DNA of 48,081 nucleotides from Acinetobacter chengduensis (GTDB taxonomy: Bacteria; Pseudomonadota; Gammaproteobacteria; Pseudomonadales; Moraxellaceae), in the NCBI RefSeq assembly GCF_003664645.1, contig NZ_RCHC01000022.1, forward strand, positions 1 to 48,081, read 5' to 3'. The translations under genes were made by a program, and so were the position numbers. This document shows, in pieces, positions 1 to 9,034 of this stretch (positions are counted from its first letter, which is position 1; each line of letters opens with the position of its first letter). The notes beneath the pieces were generated by a model that was not told the DNA's origin, searched no databases, and was given only the letters and a program-made list of their open reading frames with translations.

Positions 1-609
1 AATTAACGATATATTTCACGTATGTACTTTTTTTCTACAAATATGATAAAAAAAGCGGTTTTTCATCTATTTTTTAACCATTTTTATTTAAAAAAAACCT
101 TTTAATAGGATTTTATTTTTTTAATTAGCCATTTCGCGCAAAATCATATTTGAGTCAATATAGCTATAAATTGTATAAATGAACAATAAACAACCACATC
201 AAACCATCAGAATCCATTTTGCATCTTCTAAGCCACGTAATCACATTCAATATTCTGTCAATTTCAAGTTATCCTTAGACTTAAAGCACTTTCTTTAAAT
301 ATTTTTTTAAATCAAATCTTCAAATCCTTCGTAATAAGCTTCTTTTATTAGATTGAAGCTGTCTGTTTTAAATATTTCATATTTGCCACACCAATCTACC
401 CCCTATCTCAATCTCTATGCATCACACTCTTATGTATCTATTCATATAGACATCTTCTATATGTTGCAGGTATGTCCATTTGAGGAATTCTGATCCTAAG
501 GTGTAGTCAAGCCAAAAGTGTTTTGATGCTTATGTCGTCAAGCATAGATCATCTATCTTCGGCTTCTTGATTTATCTCCTCTGTTTGATCCGTGCTGTCA
601 GAAGCATCG
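1..609. other. AT-rich stretch without a recognisable gene
   Basis: No open frame of convincing length or composition lies here and I see no RNA gene. The first 180 bases are rich in A and T runs. The last 60 or so bases, read on the minus strand, form an open hydrophilic frame that may be the displaced C-terminal end of the hypothetical gene at 610-888; this is described as a separate finding. The upstream neighbour lies outside the window. Confidence 0.5.
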
Positions 610-888
610 CTAAGCGCGCGATTGTCTACATAGATGGGCCATTACTTCCAATACAGTCTGACGCTTACCTTGATAATCTTCAGCGCAAAACATCATTTTT
701 GCCCGTATAGGTAGACGTTCATGAATAAAAGCAAACAGCTGATAATGCGCACCAACATCCATATTTAAGAAAATTTCCTCTATTTGCTTATATTGCGCCT
801 GTTTGACCATTTCTGGCTGATATTGAAATAAACAGCACAGAACAGCATCAATCTGCTCATCATTATTGTCTGTATTGTAATAAGCCAT
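610..888 (-). CDS. Hypothetical protein, 92 aa
   Basis: I do not recognise this family. The product is small, soluble and slightly acidic, with no signal peptide or membrane segment. It has two cysteines at LCCLF near the N-terminus and a tyrosine- and glutamine-rich middle. The start is supported by a GGGAG ribosome-binding site six bases before the ATG. It stands alone, facing away from the YczE-like gene at 1101. The C-terminus (CRQSRA) may be abnormal: immediately past it, in the neighbouring frame, a hydrophilic coding-like stretch continues for about 24 codons, so the gene may carry a one-base frameshift. Confidence 0.65.
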   Translation of the reverse strand: MAYYNTDNNDEQIDAVLCCLFQYQPEMVKQAQYKQIEEIFLNMDVGAHYQLFAFIHERLPIRAKMMFCAEDYQGKRQTVLEVMAHLCRQSRA

Positions 889-1100
889 GTCTCTCCCACT
901 TTATTGTTTATTTATCTATAAAATACTTTAGCGTCTACATCAGTGCTTTAAATTATCCTACATTCTAAAGTGCAGACCGAATGTACAATCATCATATATA
1001 ACAATGATTAGATAAAAACTGCCACGTTTTTATCCTTAAGGCGCATAGAGACGATTTATTTTTTTACATAGACTGGGTTTTATTTTTTGAACCCCGACTT

Positions 1101-1736
1101 ATGCCTGCGCATTTCATTTCCCGTTTGATCCTGCTACTGAGTGGCCTTGCGCTGATGGCATTTGGTGTCACGATTTCTATTCACTCTAATCTAGGCACAT
1201 CGCCCATTTCATCTATCCCTTATAGCTATAGCTTCATCTTTAATATGAGTGTTGGCACATTAACCGTACTGATGCATATCGTAATGATTCTGCTTCAAAT
1301 GGCTTTGCTGGGTAAACAGTTTCAATGGCGCCAATGGCTACAACTTCCTGTAGGCATTATTTTTGGTGCGTTTATTGATATATTAATGTGGGCGACACAA
1401 GGCTGGTCTATGCATGTTTATGCGCTACAAATTGGCGCCTGCCTGTTCAGTTGCTTAATTACTGCCATTGGTGTCTGCCTTGTCGTGAAAGCAAATTTGG
1501 TGTTTTTGGCGGGCGAAGGCTTATATGCAGCTGTCTCTAAGCGTTTTGGCTTTGAGTTTGGTAGCTGTAAAACCTATGGCGATATTGTATTGGTCCTGAT
1601 CGCAGTAATTAGCGCTTGGTCTGTGCTGGGTGAAATTATTGGAGTTCGCGAAGGCACAATCATTACTGCGCTAGCAGTCGGCAGTCTGGTGAAACGAATG
1701 CTACCGAAGCTCAGCTTTATAAAATTTAATCAATAA
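1101..1736 (+). CDS. YczE/YitT-like integral membrane protein
   Basis: A 211-residue polytopic inner-membrane protein with about five hydrophobic segments: roughly residues 8-27, 47-70, 80-97, 105-130 and 155-178. Near the N-terminus is the motif NLGTSPISSIPYS, which resembles the first conserved loop of the YczE/YyaS/YitT family (members are mostly of unknown function). No strong ribosome-binding site is visible before the ATG, so the start is tentative. A terminator follows at 1752-1784, so the gene is probably monocistronic. Family assignment is by pattern recognition only and the substrate, if any, is unknown. Confidence 0.75.
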   Translation: MPAHFISRLILLLSGLALMAFGVTISIHSNLGTSPISSIPYSYSFIFNMSVGTLTVLMHIVMILLQMALLGKQFQWRQWLQLPVGIIFGAFIDILMWATQGWSMHVYALQIGACLFSCLITAIGVCLVVKANLVFLAGEGLYAAVSKRFGFEFGSCKTYGDIVLVLIAVISAWSVLGEIIGVREGTIITALAVGSLVKRMLPKLSFIKFNQ

Positions 1737-1751
1737 TAAAAAATAAACATA

Positions 1752-1784
1752 AAATCCTCAGCAAGTCTGGGGATTTTTTATTTT
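1752..1784 (+). terminator. Intrinsic terminator after the YczE-like gene
   Basis: A ten-pair stem (AAATCCTCAG with CTGGGGATTT, one G-U pair), five-base loop, followed by a T-rich run. It lies 15 bases after the stop codon at 1736. Confidence 0.85.
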
Positions 1785-2114
1785 AAGGATTAAAAATTAA
1801 GCGTGTAGAAATTTAAGAAAATAAAAAGGAAGAGATCTCTCCCAAAATCCCTCCCTCGGAGTTGAATCTTTATTCGATCCATCGTGTAGTTATTATAGTT
1901 ATTCTCTAGTATTTAAAAAAAAGTCCCTTGGGGAAGAGACTGATAAATTGTGGAGTAATTATTATCTATACCCTCTAGATATGGTAAAAATCTCTAGATG
2001 AATAAATACTATACATAAGGTATATAAAATGCAAGTGATATGGAAAAATTTAATTGTTGTTTTTATAAGGTTTTTTTGAATTTGCTTATCTAGTTTACTA
2101 ATATGAATATTCAA
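1785..2114. other. Intergenic region between YczE-like gene and tyrS, no gene seen
   Basis: AT-rich, with several short stop-bounded frames only. The longest ATG frame starting near 2029 is 16 codons, which I do not count as a gene. A weak imperfect hairpin (AGTCCC... with ...AGACT) lies near 1922-1942 without a T-run. I see nothing else. Confidence 0.4.
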
Positions 2115-2143
2115 TAAAAAAAGCAGGCCGAAGCCTGCTTTTT
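2115..2143 (-). terminator. Intrinsic terminator of tyrS
   Basis: Perfect eight-pair stem AAGCAGGC / GCCTGCTT with a UUCG loop on the minus strand, followed there by a T-run. It lies about 35 bases beyond the tyrS stop. The A-run on the other side could let it act in both directions. Confidence 0.88.
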
Positions 2144-2176
2144 AATTCAATCACTTATAAGAACTTAAGTGCGTTA

Positions 2177-3391
2177 TCAGTCTACAAATATCACTTTAGC
2201 AATGGCCTTTTTGCTCGATTGAACGATTAAAGTCACGTTTTCTTTCACAGAAAAAGAGGCGTCTACTTCTTTCCAATCCACTTTTACAGCACCACGTGCA
2301 ACTGCATCTTTGGCTTGCGCAGCATTTTTAACTAAACCAGCTGCACGCAAAATAGACGCAATAAACATTTCGCCACCAAATTCTGCACGTGATACGGTTA
2401 CTTCTGGCGTACCTTCAGGTAATTCACCTTCAGTAATTAAGTTACCCGCACCTTTATGTGCGCTGGCTGCAGCTTCACTACCATGGAAACGTTCAACCAA
2501 TTCCAATGCAAGAATCTTTTTCACTTCTTGTGGATTACGGCCTTCAGCAACTTCTTTTAATAATTGCTGAATTTCTTCAATTGATTTGAAACTTAAAAGA
2601 TCAAAGTAACGTTCAATCAAAGCATCTGGCATTGAAAGTACTTTTTGGTACATCGCGCCTGGTGCATCAAACACAGCAATATAGTTGCCTAAAGATTTAG
2701 ACATCTTATTCACGCCGTCTAGACCTTCAAGAATAGGCACCGTAATGCAGACTTGTGCTTCTTGGTCATAACGACCTTGCAATGTACGACCCATTAATAA
2801 GTTAAAGGTCTGATCCGTACCACCTAACTCAACGTCTGCTTGCAATGCAACAGAGTCATAACCTTGTACCAATGGATACAAAAATTCATGAATCGCAATC
2901 GGTTGATGGCTGTTATAACGCTTAGTAAAGTCATCACGTTCTAACATACGTGCCACTGTTTGCTGTGAAGCAAGCTGAATTAAATCGGCAGCAGTTTTTT
3001 GACCGAACCATTCAGAGTTGAAAACCACTTTGGTTTTTGCTGGATCAAGAATTTTAAATACTTGTTCTTGATAAGTTTTTGCATTTTCCAAAACTTTTTC
3101 ACGTGACAAAGGTGGGCGCGTTGCGCTTTTACCTGTTGGGTCACCAATCATCGCAGTATAGTCGCCAATCAAGAAATAAACTTCGTGACCTAAATCTTGA
3201 AATACTTTTAATTTATTAATTAAAACTGTATGACCTAAATGCAAATCAGGCGCTGTAGGATCAAAACCCGCCTTAATTTTTAAAGGACGATTTTGTTTTA
3301 ACTTCTTCAGAAGGTCTTCTTCAGAAATAATTTCGTGAGTGCCTCGTTGGATGAGGGCAAGTTGTTCTTCAGCCGGCAGGAAATTTGACAT
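2177..3391 (-). CDS. tyrS: Tyrosyl-tRNA synthetase (KMSKS/TyrZ type)
   Basis: Charges tRNA-Tyr with tyrosine in the cytoplasm. The 404-residue class I synthetase shows the HIGH-type signature HLGH at residues 51-54, the tyrosine-binding core around [18 protein letters not shown], and KMSKS at about 229-233. A basic S4-like RNA-binding domain occupies roughly the last 65 residues ([12 protein letters not shown]). The KMSKS form separates it from the E. coli enzyme, which has KFGKT, and places it in the TyrZ subgroup. I prefer the start at [10 protein letters not shown]; an in-frame ATG six codons upstream would add MYLGFE, which does not look like part of the family. It is divergent from anmK across only 81 bases, so the two promoters must lie back to back. 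Confidence 0.96.
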   Translation of the reverse strand: MSNFLPAEEQLALIQRGTHEIISEEDLLKKLKQNRPLKIKAGFDPTAPDLHLGHTVLINKLKVFQDLGHEVYFLIGDYTAMIGDPTGKSATRPPLSREKVLENAKTYQEQVFKILDPAKTKVVFNSEWFGQKTAADLIQLASQQTVARMLERDDFTKRYNSHQPIAIHEFLYPLVQGYDSVALQADVELGGTDQTFNLLMGRTLQGRYDQEAQVCITVPILEGLDGVNKMSKSLGNYIAVFDAPGAMYQKVLSMPDALIERYFDLLSFKSIEEIQQLLKEVAEGRNPQEVKKILALELVERFHGSEAAASAHKGAGNLITEGELPEGTPEVTVSRAEFGGEMFIASILRAAGLVKNAAQAKDAVARGAVKVDWKEVDASFSVKENVTLIVQSSKKAIAKVIFVD

Positions 3392-3472
3392 CTCAAAACC
3401 CAAATACATCAGTTATTCAATTTGTGCGATATACTAACACTTTTTCAGCACTTTGCAGGCTTAAGAATAATC

Positions 3473-4600
3473 ATGACCGCGATCTATATTGGAGTAATGA
3501 CGGGCACCAGCATGGATGGTGTCGATATTGCCGCTGCTTCTTTTAATCCCTTACAACTACATGCCACGCTAACCCTTGAGTTTGATCCCGATTTACGTGA
3601 TGAACTGATGGCGCTCACCTTACCTAGTGATAATGAAATTGACCGCATGGGGAAAGCGGATGTTGCTTTGGCTACCATGATTGGCGAAGGCGTTAATCGC
3701 TTAATTGCAGAAAATAATTTAGATAAAACTCAAATTAAAGCCATTGGCTCACATGGACAAACCATTCGTCATCGCCCAGAACACGGCTTTACGCTACAAA
3801 TTGGCGACCCCAATATTATTAGTGAAATTACCCAACTTCCTGTTATTTCTGATTTTCGTCGTCGTGATATGGCTGCAGGTGGCCAAGGTGCACCGCTTGT
3901 TCCTGCCTTTCACCAAGATGTTTTCCAACACAATAGCATCCATCGTGTGATTTTAAATTTAGGTGGCATTGCCAACGTCAGCCTTCTGCCCGCAGGTGAT
4001 CCAGACAGTGTATATGGTTTTGATACTGGCCCTGCCAATATTTTAATGGATGCTTGGTGCCATCGTTATACGGGTCAAGCTTATGATGAAAATGGCAATT
4101 GGGCAGCCTATGGCACGCCCATTCGTAGCCTACTTGATCGACTCCAAGCACATGACTTCTTTGCCAAAGAGCCACCAAAAAGTACAGGCCGTGAAGACTT
4201 CAACTTAGAATGGTTAGATGAACAAGTTGCCGATTGGCGTAGCGATCTTGAATATGATGAATTAGAAGACACACCTGAAAATATTCAAGCGACCTTAATG
4301 AAGCTCACCACACGCGCCATTAAAAAAGCGATTTACCGCTCCAATATGCCAACAGGTGAAGTCTATGTTTGTGGTGGCGGTGCATATAATTCACATCTAC
4401 TTGAGCAATTACGCTGGCGTTTACGTAAGCACCAATGGACCGTGCAAAGCACAGCTGATCTTGGTTTGAGCCCAACATGGGTAGAAGCAACAGCCTTTGC
4501 TTGGCTGGCTATGCGCTTTGTTCAGCAACAATCAGGAAACCTTCCTGCTGTGACGGGTGCAAAAGGTTATCGCGTATTGGGTACGATTACCGCTGTATAA
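3473..4600 (+). CDS. anmK: Anhydro-N-acetylmuramic acid kinase
   Basis: Converts 1,6-anhydro-MurNAc, released by lytic transglycosylases during wall turnover, into MurNAc-6-phosphate; a cytoplasmic step of peptidoglycan recycling. The 375-residue protein has the N-terminal phosphate-binding signature GVMTGTSMDGVD (about residues 7-18), then GSHGQTIRH, GDFRRRDMAAGGQGAPLVP-like core (here ISDFRRRDMAAGGQGAPLVP) and FDTGPANILMD, all typical of AnmK. The start at MTAIYIGVMTG matches the family; an upstream in-frame ATG would add 17 residues unlike it. Its convergent neighbour is an MltB-type lytic transglycosylase, the kind of enzyme that makes its substrate, and mpl, another recycling enzyme, lies 4.4 kb away. 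Confidence 0.95.
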   Translation: MTAIYIGVMTGTSMDGVDIAAASFNPLQLHATLTLEFDPDLRDELMALTLPSDNEIDRMGKADVALATMIGEGVNRLIAENNLDKTQIKAIGSHGQTIRHRPEHGFTLQIGDPNIISEITQLPVISDFRRRDMAAGGQGAPLVPAFHQDVFQHNSIHRVILNLGGIANVSLLPAGDPDSVYGFDTGPANILMDAWCHRYTGQAYDENGNWAAYGTPIRSLLDRLQAHDFFAKEPPKSTGREDFNLEWLDEQVADWRSDLEYDELEDTPENIQATLMKLTTRAIKKAIYRSNMPTGEVYVCGGGAYNSHLLEQLRWRLRKHQWTVQSTADLGLSPTWVEATAFAWLAMRFVQQQSGNLPAVTGAKGYRVLGTITAV

Positions 4601-4618
4601 CGTCAAAAAAATGACACA

Positions 4619-4644
4619 AAAAAGCCTGCTAATGCAGGCTTTTT
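4619..4644. terminator. Bidirectional terminator between anmK and the lytic transglycosylase
   Basis: Stem AAAAAGCCTGC / GCAGGCTTTTT with a TAAT loop, flanked by A-runs and T-runs on the two sides, so it can stop both converging genes. The same stem core recurs at 2121 and 15218. Confidence 0.88.
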
Positions 4645-4660
4645 AATAAATGCGACAGAA

Positions 4661-5941
4661 TCATTTTAAAATAAGTTTGGCATTTTCAGTTCGAAACGCC
4701 TTTAAAACCACTTGCCCAGCACGACCAGTCGGACTTAAACCCAATTTAATTTGCTCTTGGCGGATCGCCTGACGGGTTTTATCACCAATTAAACCGTCCA
4801 CATTGCCAATATCATAGCCTTTATTCAGTAAGTACTGCTGTATTTCACGACGTTCTGTACGCGAAGTCCCAGCATCATCCGTTGGCCAAGCAGTGCTAAA
4901 CCCACCTTTTCCCTGCAAACGATCTGACAAATGTGCAATGGCTAAGGCATAACTTTCAGCCGCGTTGTAACTATAAATTGCATCAAAGTTTTTAAACACT
5001 AAAAACAGCGGGCCATTTTCACCTGCTGGCATCATTAAGCCCGCTTGTGAACTTTCACTTAAATTGCCCTGAATTAATGGTGAACCATCTGCGCGTAATA
5101 CACCACGATTTACCCACGATGCCAATGATTTTTTATTGCGCCGGCCTTCGCCACCCAAATAAGTTCCTGCTGGCACTTTAACCTCAAAGCCCCAAGGTTG
5201 CCCAGTTTGCCAACCGCGCTTACTCAAAAAATTGGCTGTAGATGCCAAGGCATCTGGCACGCTTGAAACCAAATCACGTCGACCATCGCCATCAAAATCG
5301 ACAGCAAGCTCATCATAAGTCGATGGCATAAATTGGGTATGACCGAAAGCACCAGCCCATGAACCTTTTAATTGATCCTCGCGCACATCACCACGTTGTA
5401 ATAAACGAAGTGTGGTAAAAAATTCTCCACGGAAAAATCCCTGACGACGCCCCTCACAACTTAAAGTTCCCAAGGCTTGCAATAAAGGATAAGAACCTGC
5501 AATTTGTCCAAAATTACTTTCTACCCCCCATACAGCAACCACCGTTTCGGCAGGAACACCATAAGCACTCGCCACTCGGTTTAATACATCTTTATGCTGT
5601 TGAAGCTTTTGTAGACCTACTTGCACACGTTCATCATCTACCAATCCAGATAGATAATCCCAAATTGGCGTTGAAAACTCAGGCTGGTAATTAAGCTTTT
5701 CTAAAACTGAATAATCTGGCGTCAAATTTTGCGTATAGCGGTCATAAGTATTGGCATAGACACCACTCGCAAGGGCCTGCCCACGTAATTGACTTAAACA
5801 AGCTTGGAAATTTTGAGTTTGGGCTGGTGATTGAATATCAGTTGAAGTTGTAACGACTTTTTGCCCATTAATAATTAATTCAGCATGCGCTGTCGTCACT
5901 GCAAACAATGTGCTTGTACACAATAAAATGAATGAACGCAT
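4661..5941 (-). CDS. Lytic murein transglycosylase, MltB family, with peptidoglycan-binding domain
   Basis: Cleaves the glycan strand of peptidoglycan with formation of 1,6-anhydro-MurNAc in the periplasm. The 426-residue protein begins with a signal peptide (residues 1-20, cleavage after AHA) without a lipobox cysteine, so it is probably soluble rather than a lipoprotein like E. coli MltB. The SLT-type catalytic domain (about 45-340) contains VVAVWGVESNFG, where Glu141 is the likely catalytic acid, and GAFGHTQFMPSTY. A PG_binding_1 domain occupies about 365-420 (IQQYLLNKGYDIGNVDGLIG). It faces anmK tail to tail. The 655 bases upstream hold an unusual AT-rich repeat cluster. Confidence 0.92.
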   Translation of the reverse strand: MRSFILLCTSTLFAVTTAHAELIINGQKVVTTSTDIQSPAQTQNFQACLSQLRGQALASGVYANTYDRYTQNLTPDYSVLEKLNYQPEFSTPIWDYLSGLVDDERVQVGLQKLQQHKDVLNRVASAYGVPAETVVAVWGVESNFGQIAGSYPLLQALGTLSCEGRRQGFFRGEFFTTLRLLQRGDVREDQLKGSWAGAFGHTQFMPSTYDELAVDFDGDGRRDLVSSVPDALASTANFLSKRGWQTGQPWGFEVKVPAGTYLGGEGRRNKKSLASWVNRGVLRADGSPLIQGNLSESSQAGLMMPAGENGPLFLVFKNFDAIYSYNAAESYALAIAHLSDRLQGKGGFSTAWPTDDAGTSRTERREIQQYLLNKGYDIGNVDGLIGDKTRQAIRQEQIKLGLSPTGRAGQVVLKAFRTENAKLILK

Positions 5942-6020
5942 ATCCGCCTTATTTTTCTGGAAGTGTATTTGATTCTTAGCTTAACACCAGATTATGTATT
6001 TTTATGGAGGAATACGTAAC

Positions 6021-6355
6021 TTTTGAATTCATTTTAAATTTAAAGCAAGTTTTTAGTTTTGAATTCAAAAAACTTACCCACAATTTAGCTTAAGTATTTT
6101 TAAATTCAAAAACCAGAAATAAAGAATGAATTTAAATTCATTTTCAGTCAAAAGTTTTAAATTCAAACTTTTATCCACATTCTTTTAAGGTGTAAAAATC
6201 TGATAAATAAGTAATTTTTAAATAATCTCAATAGGTTTTATTATGAATTTAAACACCAATAAATTTAAATTCAAACATTGAATTTAAAAGTAGCACTTTA
6301 AATTTGAATTCATTTTTTTGAATTTAAATTCATTGCTTATGTTTTGAATTCAAAG
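6021..6355. repeat. Cluster of about 11 TTTGAATTTAAA / TTTGAATTCAAA motifs
   Basis: Copies of the AT-rich motif, in both orientations and mostly with a GAATT or AATTC core flanked by T3-T5 and A3-A5, begin at about 6022, 6057, 6097, 6125, 6155, 6245, 6264, 6278, 6303, 6317 and 6342. The copy at 6125-6142 is an 18-bp perfect palindrome (AATGAATTTAAATTCATT). A perfect DnaA box (TTATCCACA, 6171-6179) and a one-mismatch box (TTACCCACA, 6074-6082) lie among them. The same motif occurs at oriC and again near 32.95 kb. Its function is unknown to me. Confidence 0.8.
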
Positions 6356-6546
6356 TTGGTTTTTATTGTTCATTTGATCTGAATGAAAAGTTAAATTCGC
6401 TGAGCGATCTTACTCAATTGAGTAGCACAGCTATGCAGCAATATTTATAGCAAATGGGTGAATTTACAATCAATTTCGTTGGCTTTGAAACCGACCAAAG
6501 GTCAGTCTGCGTAAAAGAGGCGCAATCATGCCCGAAGTTGAGGTAT
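6356..6546. other. Remainder of the mltB-purK intergenic region
   Basis: I see no gene here. One ATG frame of six codons near 6528 is too short to support. There is no further AT-rich repeat, and the sequence runs into the purEK terminator. Confidence 0.4.
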
Positions 6547-6581
6547 AAAAAAAGCGACCACTGACGTGATCGCTTTTTTTT
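6547..6581 (-). terminator. Intrinsic terminator of purEK
   Basis: On the minus strand, a stem GCGATCAC / GTGGTCGC with a short GTCA-type loop and a T-run; it lies some 15 bases past the purK stop. Confidence 0.85.
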
Positions 6582-6596
6582 ACAGCAACTGGATGC

Positions 6597-7718
6597 TTAG
6601 ATGCTCATATCTTCGCTAAGTGCCAATGGATTTGGCAGAATTTTTGCCAATTGGCGACATAAAGTTGTCAATGCTGCACTGTCATTCGGCATTAAAGTGA
6701 TATGACCAATCTTACGACCTTCACGCTCTGACTTGTTATAAAGGTGTAAATGCGCACCCTCTAAAGCCAAAACATCTTCAGATTTTGGATGTTGACCAAT
6801 AATATTCACCATTACGGTCGGGCGAACCACAGCTGTTGAACCTAGAGGCAAGCCTGCAACCGCACGAATATGGTTTTCAAATTGAGAACACACTGAACCT
6901 TCAATCGACCAATGCCCAGAGTTATGTACGCGTGGCGCCATTTCATTGGCATACAAGCCTTTGTCTGTAACAAATAGCTCAAGCGTCAACACACCCACAT
7001 AATTCAAATGATTAAGCAGGCGAGTGATGTAGTCTTGCGCCACAGGCTGTAAGTCTACGCTGTTCGGTGCTGGGACAATCGAGTGCGATAAAATGCCGTT
7101 GTGGTGGTGATTTTCAGCCAATGGCCATGTTTTCACATCGCCATTTTGACCGCGAACGGCAATAATTGAGACTTCACGCGAGAAAGTCACAAAACTTTCT
7201 GCAATTAATTCACCCGCAGGGCCTAGCTCAGCCCAAGCTTGCGCAATTTGATCAGCAGAGCGAAGGACAAACTGACCTTTACCATCATAACCACCGCGAG
7301 ATGTTTTGAGGACGATCGGTAAACCCAACTCAACCACAGCAGTATTTAGGCCTTCAAGCGATGTAACGGCCTTGTACGGCGCAACTGGAATGTCTAGTTC
7401 ATCAAATAAGGCTTTTTCAGATAAACGATGCTGCGCAATTGCAAGTGCTTGACGTGGTGGGTGCAAAGTTTTGCTTTTGGTCAGCACATCAACATCGGTT
7501 AATGGTGTGTTTTCAAACTCTAGACTAAACACATCCGCACTGGCCATAAAGTCTTGCAAGCCATTTTCAGCTTTGGTCGAAAACACTGGACCAAGTGCCG
7601 CTGATGGGCAATCTGCACTGGCTTCAAAAAAAGTACATTGCACATTTAGCGGTAAAGCAGCTTGCGCCATCATACGACCCAGCTGGCCACCACCAAAAAT
7701 ACCAATGGTTTTATCCAT
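6597..7718 (-). CDS. purK: N5-carboxyaminoimidazole ribonucleotide synthase
   Basis: Catalyses the ATP-dependent carboxylation of aminoimidazole ribonucleotide to N5-CAIR in purine synthesis. The 373-residue protein has the N-terminal Rossmann-like motif IGIFGGGQLGRMMAQAA at about residues 5-21, the ATP-grasp core KTSRGGYDGKGQ near 138, and the Mg-binding stretch LFVTDKGLYANEMAPRVHNSGH, all standard for PurK. It follows purE after 27 bases on the same strand, forming the usual purEK operon, which ends at the terminator just downstream. Confidence 0.96.
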   Translation of the reverse strand: MDKTIGIFGGGQLGRMMAQAALPLNVQCTFFEASADCPSAALGPVFSTKAENGLQDFMASADVFSLEFENTPLTDVDVLTKSKTLHPPRQALAIAQHRLSEKALFDELDIPVAPYKAVTSLEGLNTAVVELGLPIVLKTSRGGYDGKGQFVLRSADQIAQAWAELGPAGELIAESFVTFSREVSIIAVRGQNGDVKTWPLAENHHHNGILSHSIVPAPNSVDLQPVAQDYITRLLNHLNYVGVLTLELFVTDKGLYANEMAPRVHNSGHWSIEGSVCSQFENHIRAVAGLPLGSTAVVRPTVMVNIIGQHPKSEDVLALEGAHLHLYNKSEREGRKIGHITLMPNDSAALTTLCRQLAKILPNPLALSEDMSI

Positions 7719-7745
7719 GATATAACTCCCGTATTAAGCTTGCTC

Positions 7746-8258
7746 TTAGTTCTGACCAGGAATATTGTTACTAGCCACTTTATCTGTTTGTGCAGCACGG
7801 AAATCTGCTACATTTTTTGCAATTTCAGGACGCGTAAGACCTAAAATTTGCGCAGCCATAATGGCAGCATTGGTTGCACCAGCAGGACCAATGGCTAATG
7901 TACCCACTGCAATACCCGCAGGCATTTGTACAATTGAAAGCAATGAATCAACGCCGTTTAAAATCGAAGACTTCACTGGAACACCCAGTACTGGAAGATC
8001 TGTTTTGGCAGCACACATACCCGGTAAATGCGCAGCACCACCTGCACCCGCAATAATCACTTGAATGCCACGATCACGCGCTTGTTCTGCATATTCAAAA
8101 AGACGGTCTGGCGTACGGTGCGCAGACACCACTTCCGCTTCAAATGGGACACCAAGCTGCTTAAGCATATTGGCAGTGTGTTCGAGAGTTGCCCAATCTG
8201 ATTGAGAACCCATGATAATTCCAACGAGAGGAGTGTCTTGTGAAGCGGCCGCATTCAT
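7746..8258 (-). CDS. purE: N5-carboxyaminoimidazole ribonucleotide mutase
   Basis: Rearranges N5-CAIR (the PurK product) to CAIR. The 170-residue class I PurE shows the signature [17 protein letters not shown] near residues 12-28, the substrate loop [15 protein letters not shown] near 43-57, and [12 protein letters not shown] near 70-81. It is the first gene of a two-gene operon with purK. I see no PurR-type operator that I can defend. Antisense frames in this gene are shadows. Confidence 0.96.
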   Translation of the reverse strand: MNAAASQDTPLVGIIMGSQSDWATLEHTANMLKQLGVPFEAEVVSAHRTPDRLFEYAEQARDRGIQVIIAGAGGAAHLPGMCAAKTDLPVLGVPVKSSILNGVDSLLSIVQMPAGIAVGTLAIGPAGATNAAIMAAQILGLTRPEIAKNVADFRAAQTDKVASNNIPGQN

Positions 8259-8419
8259 TGCAATGTTTCCAGAGATTAGTTAAGAGAGATAAATCTCGAC
8301 TAGAGCCAAGCTTTAATAAGAGCCCCATATTATAGACTGAATTTTCAGCTCACCAAAATCTTAGAGTCAAACTAAGCACAGATTTTTATTATTTTTTTAT
8401 GAAGCTTGGCAAAACTCAA

Positions 8420-8443
8420 ATAAAAATAGGGCAGTAGCCCTAT
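8420..8443 (-). terminator. Intrinsic terminator of the DMT-family gene
   Basis: Perfect seven-pair stem ATAGGGC / GCCCTAT with a four-base loop, followed on the minus strand by TTTTTATTT; eight bases past the stop at 8452. Confidence 0.82.
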
Positions 8444-8451
8444 GAATTAAA

Positions 8452-8793
8452 TTATTGGCTACGAAAGACAAAATATACACAGCCCAATAGACACAAGCCC
8501 GCCCAGAGATAATCCAGTTTAAATGGCTGTTTAAACAAAAAAATCATGAAGGGCACAAACACCAGCAAAGTCACGACTTCTTGGGTAATTTTCATTTCGC
8601 CCATAGACCAACCTTGTTGAGCAAGGTAGCGCGTCGCAGGAATCATAAAACTGTATTCTGCCAAGGCAATAATCCAACTCAATAGGATTGCTTTCCAGAG
8701 TGGCGCATCGTGCGGTAAAAATTTTAGATGACCATACCATGCCAAGGTCATAAAGCAGTTCGCAACGATCAATAATATAAAGGGCAGATACAT
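8452..8793 (-). CDS. Small DMT-family membrane protein (DUF486-like)
   Basis: A 113-residue inner-membrane protein with four hydrophobic segments (about 3-21, 33-50, 72-88, 92-109). It resembles the DUF486/DMT-type small transporter-like family: the N-terminus FILLIVANCFMTLAWYGHLKF and the middle SWIIALAEYSFMIPATRY are typical as I recall them. Its substrate is unknown. It is monocistronic, with its own terminator, and is divergent from mpl across 241 bases in which I see no other feature. Confidence 0.85.
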   Translation of the reverse strand: MYLPFILLIVANCFMTLAWYGHLKFLPHDAPLWKAILLSWIIALAEYSFMIPATRYLAQQGWSMGEMKITQEVVTLLVFVPFMIFLFKQPFKLDYLWAGLCLLGCVYFVFRSQ

Positions 8794-9034
8794 TGGCTCA
8801 ACGGTCTCACTAGAGGTGTCGCCATTTTACTTTTTTTCTAAGCAAATTCTTAGTCTATTGCCATGTTTTATGCCATAAAATGAGCTTTAAAGAGTGCGCG
8901 AATATTCTACGACCAGCAACAAGAAAAACTATCTTTTCGCCAAGAGCCTTGCTATGGTTGCTTTCACATCAAATTAATCACGACAACAGCACCAATAATA
9001 CGTGATGTGTCTATAAAAGCAGTGGAGTGAGCGT

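Noticed and set aside
6021..6355. AT-rich repeats as a CRISPR array or IS remnant
   Set aside because: The motif copies are short, palindromic, irregularly spaced and of both orientations, with no spacers of constant length and no transposase fragment.
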